This document shows positions 54,945 through 60,000 of a stretch of 60,000 nt of DNA, one piece after another. Each line of letters opens with the position of its first letter. Positions within the stretch are counted from its first letter, which is position 1. Below the pieces are notes generated by a model. It searched no databases, was not told the DNA's origin, and was given only the letters and a program-made list of their open reading frames with translations. Position numbers and translations under genes: made by a program. Origin of the DNA: Bolinopsis microptera (lineage: Eukaryota > Ctenophora > Tentaculata > Lobata > Bolinopsidae); NCBI RefSeq assembly GCF_026151205.1, contig NC_087083.1, positions 8,679,460 to 8,739,459 on the forward strand, read 5' to 3'.

Positions 54945-57900
54945 TCAGATGTCTGACCACCGTGATGGCGTGTAGTCTACCAAGGAATTCGACCAGCTGC
55001 ACGTATAACCGGAAACCGGAGGGTTATCCGGTATCAAAGCAAGAAACTTCGACAAACTGACTTTGAAGCTGGCAAATGTTTTATCGGCTTTCACTTCAAT
55101 CGGCACCTTATTCCACAGTTTGGATCCTTTTACTGCGAACGAGGTATCGTACAGTGTCTGGTTTCTCATCGAACTCGACTTTGATAGAGAAGGAACAACT
55201 GCTTTAGTGCCATATCTGGATGTTTCCACAAACTCGATGCTACAGCTATTTGGAACAACGTTATGGTACGTTTTCCACATCATCAAGATGATGTATCTCT
55301 CCCTTCTCCGTTGCAGGGACATTAACTTCAAATGAGCTAGCCTCTCCCAGTAGTTTAAGCTGTATAGACCACCAATGCGGCTTGTAAAGGTACGCTGGAC
55401 CCCCTCCAAAAGCTGAATCTCTGTCGTCTTGACTGGGTCCCACAGCGGACAACAGTACTCCAATAAGCTTCTGACTAGAGACTTGTAGAGGATCATCATA
55501 ACCACTTTATCCCGTGTCTTAAACACACTGAACACCCAAGACAGTTTACTTCTAGCTTTGGTGACCATATCCCCGACGTGTTTAGACCAGCTCAGATCGC
55601 TTGACACTTTTACACCAAGGTTTCTAACGTTTTCTACGGGATAAAGAGTGACGTCACTAGAAACCTTGTAGAGGAGACTTTCTACGTAGAAGGGAAGTTC
55701 ACTTGATAAGTTCCTCTTATTGTGTAGGTGGTTTAGGAGTTCGAACTTCTGCTCGTGTAACTTCATGTTGTTACATAGGGACCAATCTATAATGCTGTAA
55801 AGATCAGTCTGAAGAAGTTGGCGATCTTCAAGGCAGCTAATTTGCTTGGAAACCCTAGTATCGTCTGCGAAGAAGCTCACTCTAGAATGCTTAACCACGT
55901 CCTCTAGGTCGTTGATGAACAACAGGAAGAACAGTGGACCTAAAACACTGCCCTGAGGCGCCCCGCTTAACACCTTAGCGCTGTCTGAATGCACACCGTT
56001 CACGACAAAAACTTGGTCACGACCAGTTAAGAAGGATTGAATCCATATTAAGAGCTTCTCATGGAATCCATATCTTTTCATCTTTAGAAGAAGTAGATCC
56101 AAGTCGACTTTGTCAAAAGCTTTTGCAAAGTCGAGGTAGATTGAATCGGTGTCATTTCCTTTCGTGAAACCTTCGTATATGTCGTCAAAGTGCTCCAACA
56201 TTTGGGTGAGACAGCTTCTATTTGACCTGAATCCGTGCTGTTTGTCCGATAACAGATCATTAGAATCAAGGTACTGGGTCATGTGCTTTCTGACGACCCT
56301 TTCATACACCTTCACTACGTGGGAAGTCAGCGTCACAGGTCTATAGTTTACAGCTTCACATCTGCTACCTTTCTTGAAGAGAGGAGTGACATATCCGGTC
56401 TTGTAGTAGCTTGGGACGATGCCAGACGACATAGATTCTGTCCAGATGAGATAGGTAGGGACCGCTAAGCTAGAGGTACATCTTTTCAGCAGGATGGAGG
56501 GGATGCCATCGGGTCCCGGTGCAGAGTCAAGCTTTAGTTCCAATATAGCGTCCTTTACGTGGTCGAGAGTGAGGACAAGTTCTTTATCTCGACAAGTAAT
56601 GGGCGGCACCGCAAATTCAGGCATGGATTTGTAGGGGCAGTTAGGGTCACTATAGACTGAGCAAAACTGAGTCTGGAGGATGTTCGCAAGATCCTTCTTC
56701 TCTGTGACAAGCTTATTTTCACTATTAAGAAGAGTTGTGATGTTTTGCTTCACTTTGGAGAACGATTTCGCGTAGGAATAAAAGTATTTCGGATTAGCTT
56801 TTATCTTATTCACCGCTCTCCTTTCGCCCTCATCAAAATGGTGTACTATAGCTTCCTTAATCTCAAAGCTGATTAATCCGATTTCGTCTTCAAGCTGTTT
56901 CATTCGAGCATGGTCGCCGCTGCACTCTGCCGCTGAAAGACGATTCTTGAGTCTGGACTTCTTCCTTCTCAGCGAGTTGTAGACATTCGGTTTTCCTTTA
57001 GGAGGTCGTTTCCTTGGGACATTATCAAGACAAACGTTTAGCACTTTACGTGTAAAATTTATCGGAAATTCTTCAAAGGTAGTGGAACCTCGAACCTGTT
57101 TCCAGTCCACACTACTGAGAGCTTCGTTAAGTTCCTCGAAATCAGTATGGTTAAAATCTAGAGCCCGAAAGTTCATTTCGTCCAGATACGTGAGCTTAGC
57201 TTCCTCGAGTAATGCAGGGTTAAAAGAGAGGAGAGCATTAACCATGTTGTGATCGGACATTTCTGTAGCTTCGCAGCTTACATCGCACACCAGCCGATCG
57301 TTGTTGCACATTATCAGATCCAGCACATTGCTCCCTCTGGTCGGGGTTGTAACCATCTGGCTGAGCAGGTGAGTGGACATAAACCGTATCAAACACTGAG
57401 CGGAGAGATTGGAGTCTGATGTCCCCCCACTTCGGATTTGGAGCGTTTCCCAATCCACCTGTGGTAAGTTAAAGTCCCCTGTTACGAAGAGGTCGTAGTC
57501 GCTCGGAGCGCAGTTCTCAATAACATGAGTAAAGCTGTCCAATAGTTTTGAGAAACTGGCGGCCGTTGCATCAGGAGGTCTGTACGCCATTGCAACACAG
57601 AGTTTAGCAGAGGGGTAGAGATTGATGATTCCCTGACAAACACTATCATCAAAACTCTCTGATAGGGAGACTGGGATAGAAGATAGAGAGTACAGCATAA
57701 CTCCCCCACCACTCCTTTTACTGCGATCACACCGAGATAGAGAGTATCCTGGAGCCTCTAACTGAGCATCATGGTGGTATGATTTCAGCCAGGATTCTGT
57801 GATGGCGATAAAAGGAAACAGGTGTCCGTCCTGTCGCTTCTCGTCTAAGTGACCTATAAGGTCCTGCAGCTTCCACCTCCCGGCACTCTTAGCGGAGGGG

Positions 57901-58046
57901 TTTAAGCTCCTAGCGTTTAGAAGTAGGAGGGAAGAGAGAAGGGAGTCTGGTGCTGGGGTAGCCTGGGAACACCTAAACTCATCATCGCAGGAGCTGCTTG
58001 GGATGGGTAGAACATTTGTCCCGCTGGTTGTGCTGGAGGGTGGCAC
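54945..58046 (-). CDS. LINE ORF2: AP endonuclease and reverse transcriptase
   Basis: 1033 uninterrupted residues. The N-terminal apurinic-type endonuclease shows NARSL (44-48), TESWL with the catalytic Glu (83-87), RSGGGVMLYS (111-120), TGDFNLPQVDW (189-199) and SDHNMV (264-269). The reverse transcriptase begins around residue 490: SAPGPDGIPS (508-517), TPLFKKG (554-560), NYRPVTL (567-573), QHGFR (603-607), YLDFAKAFDKV (637-647, first catalytic Asp), SGAPQGSVLGP (694-704) and FADD (726-729, catalytic pair). No RNase H domain follows. The arrangement is that of the CR1/L2/Jockey group. It nicks target DNA and primes cDNA synthesis from the 3' end. All catalytic motifs are intact, so this copy may be young. 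ATG 58046 lies inside ORF1; the true start could differ. Confidence 0.95.
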   Translation of the reverse strand: MPPSSTTSGTNVLPIPSSSCDDEFRCSQATPAPDSLLSSLLLLNARSLNPSAKSAGRWKLQDLIGHLDEKRQDGHLFPFIAITESWLKSYHHDAQLEAPGYSLSRCDRSKRSGGGVMLYSLSSIPVSLSESFDDSVCQGIINLYPSAKLCVAMAYRPPDATAASFSKLLDSFTHVIENCAPSDYDLFVTGDFNLPQVDWETLQIRSGGTSDSNLSAQCLIRFMSTHLLSQMVTTPTRGSNVLDLIMCNNDRLVCDVSCEATEMSDHNMVNALLSFNPALLEEAKLTYLDEMNFRALDFNHTDFEELNEALSSVDWKQVRGSTTFEEFPINFTRKVLNVCLDNVPRKRPPKGKPNVYNSLRRKKSRLKNRLSAAECSGDHARMKQLEDEIGLISFEIKEAIVHHFDEGERRAVNKIKANPKYFYSYAKSFSKVKQNITTLLNSENKLVTEKKDLANILQTQFCSVYSDPNCPYKSMPEFAVPPITCRDKELVLTLDHVKDAILELKLDSAPGPDGIPSILLKRCTSSLAVPTYLIWTESMSSGIVPSYYKTGYVTPLFKKGSRCEAVNYRPVTLTSHVVKVYERVVRKHMTQYLDSNDLLSDKQHGFRSNRSCLTQMLEHFDDIYEGFTKGNDTDSIYLDFAKAFDKVDLDLLLLKMKRYGFHEKLLIWIQSFLTGRDQVFVVNGVHSDSAKVLSGAPQGSVLGPLFFLLFINDLEDVVKHSRVSFFADDTRVSKQISCLEDRQLLQTDLYSIIDWSLCNNMKLHEQKFELLNHLHNKRNLSSELPFYVESLLYKVSSDVTLYPVENVRNLGVKVSSDLSWSKHVGDMVTKARSKLSWVFSVFKTRDKVVMMILYKSLVRSLLEYCCPLWDPVKTTEIQLLEGVQRTFTSRIGGLYSLNYWERLAHLKLMSLQRRRERYIILMMWKTYHNVVPNSCSIEFVETSRYGTKAVVPSLSKSSSMRNQTLYDTSFAVKGSKLWNKVPIEVKADKTFASFKVSLSKFLALIPDNPPVSGYTCSWSNSLVDYTPSRWSDI

Positions 58047-58375
58047 ACTGAGGACGGGGCACTTTGATCCATTTTCTTTTCTAGAGCTGCTAACTTGGCC
58101 GCCATCCCCGTGACCAAGTCTCGTAGCTCTGAAAAACCACTCGAACTAGAAGAAGAGTTAGACTTATAGTTAGAGGTTGTCTGCATACCGGATCTCTGAT
58201 TCCTGTCCCGAGTGGGTTCTTCCTTTTTCTTCTTTCTACAAGAAAGGGGGTGAAACTTGGAACATTCTTTGTTGAGACACGATCCTCTTTCGAGTGCTAC
58301 CTTGCAAATATCAGGGTGAAAAAATGCACAGTTTTTACCCTTTATACATCCCTTCTTACCAGTAAACCCAGACAC
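57917..58375 (-). CDS. LINE ORF1-like protein with CCCH zinc fingers (5' incomplete)
   Basis: The 152 residues start at a GTG-type codon. They contain CIKGKNCAFFHPDIC and CLNKECSKFHPLSC, two CCCH-like zinc-binding patterns as found in ORF1/gag-like proteins of several LINE clades, then a Lys-rich and Ser-rich stretch and a short coiled-coil-like segment (LRDLVTGMAAKLAALEKKM). It overlaps ORF2 by 130 nt in another frame. An ATG 99 bases upstream at about 58423 (MVEIASMVAKTIK) is in the same frame but separated by a TGA, so either the N-terminus is truncated or a nonsense change has occurred. It would bind the element RNA. Confidence 0.7.
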   Translation of the reverse strand: MSGFTGKKGCIKGKNCAFFHPDICKVALERGSCLNKECSKFHPLSCRKKKKEEPTRDRNQRSGMQTTSNYKSNSSSSSSGFSELRDLVTGMAAKLAALEKKMDQSAPSSVCHPPAQPAGQMFYPSQAAPAMMSLGVPRLPQHQTPFSLPSYF

Positions 58376-58460
58376 TCTATACTCTCCGTTTTTTCATTTA
58401 ATTGTTTTTGCCACCATGCTGGCAATTTCCACCATTTTCTGAATTGCACAAAATCAATTT

Positions 58461-60000
58461 TACCGGACATTTATTATTTCACATGTTAAAAAAAATGATG
58501 TTACAATAATAATTTAACGTAATTCTCGCACAAATTAATACAGTTATTCCCGCTGACTCATCACAAAAGTAAATGATATATCACATCATACACGCTAAAA
58601 CGCTAACATGCCCCGCTCAATAGAAAGTTAATAAACAGTTCAGATATGCGAGTAATTTGGCACAATAATCACGGATTATGAGTGTTAAGTTGCCATGGTT
58701 ACGGAACTGGTTACCCTAGTGATTGATACCCTTATAATTAACTTCTCCCACTAATGGCTGCTTGTTCGTGGCCCCCGGCTTTGTTTTGTTACTGCTGTAC
58801 AATGTACAGCTTCTCCCTGAGTATTGTAAAGATTTTGTTCGGATTCAATTAGTCGTCAATTAATCAATTATTGAGCCAGGAGTTCTGTTGTGTTGGAAGG
58901 TGGCAGATTGAGGTCCATACTTATAGCTTCGTAGGGACCGAGTCGACTTTCTCATTACTTGAGCTGACTAAACTCTGGCATATTCTCTCCATCGTTTGTC
59001 ACCTGAATACACTCTCTAAATGTTAAATACACGATTGTTAATTGTTGATTTGTTTATAGCGTTCATCATACGATTTAAATCTCAATAGCAATAAGAAATT
59101 TCAAATGTATAAATCTATGTTATTGTTATAGGAAAGAAGCAAGATATTGAATGCAATGCAATTAGATGCACAACAACATTTATAATAAACAATTTATAAG
59201 ACGAGTAATTTACTTGAGAGATATGTAGTACTCTTGTCTCTGTTAAAGATCACCATGCAACAGGCAAGTAGTGAAGTGTTCATGTAAATATACATACCTG
59301 ATATATGACGTATTTTCTTTAGAAACATTCCTGTGCGCTCTGAAGTCGGTATTTGTTTTCTGTTTTAGTCAAATTTATTCGAGGTGATCTCTTTTGAATT
59401 CGAAAGTTGAAATTGTTTGAATATACTAAACCTCAACTCCTAATAACCAACAATGTAGATTCGTGATTTTCGAAAACTCTTAAAATGGTGGTGTTTGTGA
59501 GGAAGGATATTGGATTTATGAACTGATACTTACATTAATACTGGTCTACCACTCCTTACGAGTACATGGGCTCATTTCATGCTTACAACGTTACAATTAG
59601 GATAGTGTTTCAAGGTCGGACCTGCTAAATCTAATTACCCTCCCTCTCCCTTGCTAACTTACTAAGTAACAACATATATTGATTTGTACCGTTTGTCACT
59701 TCTTCCGCAAATCCTGAGTCAATAACTTTAAGTTGAATAATTTAATGTTCCAGTATAGCAGGTCGAGTTCTTTTAAAATTACGCAAACACGGGAATATTC
59801 TACTATTCTATTAGAATGCTCCCGCAGTTTTAAAATGAACATTTCATGCTATAGTCTATACCCTCTAAAAGCATCCCTTTAATGTAAATTGTAATATAAG
59901 TGGTAATCAGGTGTTGTCATCCTAATTCCAATTGTCCGAGTGAACAAGAGGGAGGGTTAGTAACGATTCAAATGAAAATAGGACAGTGGTACACACACCG
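58461..60000. other. Non-coding stretch, no gene seen
   Basis: No exon is recognised on either strand up to the window end. Confidence 0.5.

Larger units (their letters stand above)
54850..58460 (-). mobile_element. CR1/Jockey-type LINE retrotransposon
   Basis: Minus-strand element with an ORF1 (57917-58375), an overlapping ORF2 (54945-58046) and a short 3' UTR of about 100 bases. The boundaries are approximate: the 3' end is taken where the 31-bp repeat begins and the 5' end just upstream of ORF1. Base composition is clearly more GC-rich than the surroundings, in keeping with a recent insertion. No target-site duplication is identified. Confidence 0.85.

Noticed and set aside
55261-57730. 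Several 60-82-codon frames antisense or out of frame with the LINE ORF2
   Set aside because: They are shadows of the long ORF2 coding sequence.

Overview
The window looks like a gene-poor, AT-rich piece of a metazoan nuclear genome. It has multi-exon genes with short GT-AG introns, a non-LTR retrotransposon, several DNA-transposon/MITE families and many minisatellites. The gene content (TRPM-type protein, secreted astacin with a ricin-like lectin domain, a sushi-domain exon) fits an invertebrate animal. I lean towards a cnidarian or another early-branching marine invertebrate, but the sequence alone does not settle this.

Layout. (1) 1-6.7 kb: mostly non-coding, with one possible signal-peptide exon on the minus strand (1427-1496), a 176-bp inverted-repeat element (4306-4481), fragments of dispersed repeat families and a 21-bp minisatellite (6104-6248). 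(2) 6774-14635, plus strand: thirteen exons of a TRPM-like protein covering only the cytosolic N-terminal homology region (SLOG/LSDAT-type nucleotide-binding fold). No transmembrane or pore exons follow. Its introns carry a pogo/Tigger-like DNA transposon relic, two inverted-repeat elements and an 11-bp minisatellite. (3) 15265-16431, minus strand: a sushi/CCP exon with symmetric phase 1-1, preceded by an exon coding for a compact domain I do not recognise. (4) About 16.6-21.6 kb: low-quality sequence with distorted homopolymers, a 59-bp C-rich run and a 100-N gap. (5) 23778-26901: a striking near-identical inverted duplication, arms about 1.26 and 1.46 kb, around a 408-bp spacer. (6) 27-36 kb: mostly non-coding, with a few exon-like ORFs and a textbook 141-bp hAT-type MITE with an 8-bp target-site duplication (36611-36767). 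(7) 36877-49512, plus strand: an eighteen-exon gene for a secreted astacin zinc metalloprotease. Order: signal peptide, propeptide, KR cleavage site, astacin domain, ricin-type lectin domain, then a Cys-rich C-terminus with a repeated G-[YF]-[FY] motif. The predicted exon lengths sum to 2019 nt, exactly 673 codons with stop, with compatible phases at every junction. (8) 49.5-54.9 kb: repeats and a weak GLTP-like exon. (9) 54945-58375, minus strand: a CR1/Jockey-type LINE with an intact 1033-residue endonuclease/reverse-transcriptase ORF and a shorter CCCH zinc-finger ORF1 overlapping it.

The genes do not form a joint pathway. Points most worth a second look are the astacin with its lectin and unfamiliar Cys-rich tail (and a duplicated 33-nt mini-exon), the truncated TRPM-like gene with triplicated 5' splice sites, the unknown domain next to the sushi exon, the 3.1-kb palindromic duplication and the apparently intact LINE.
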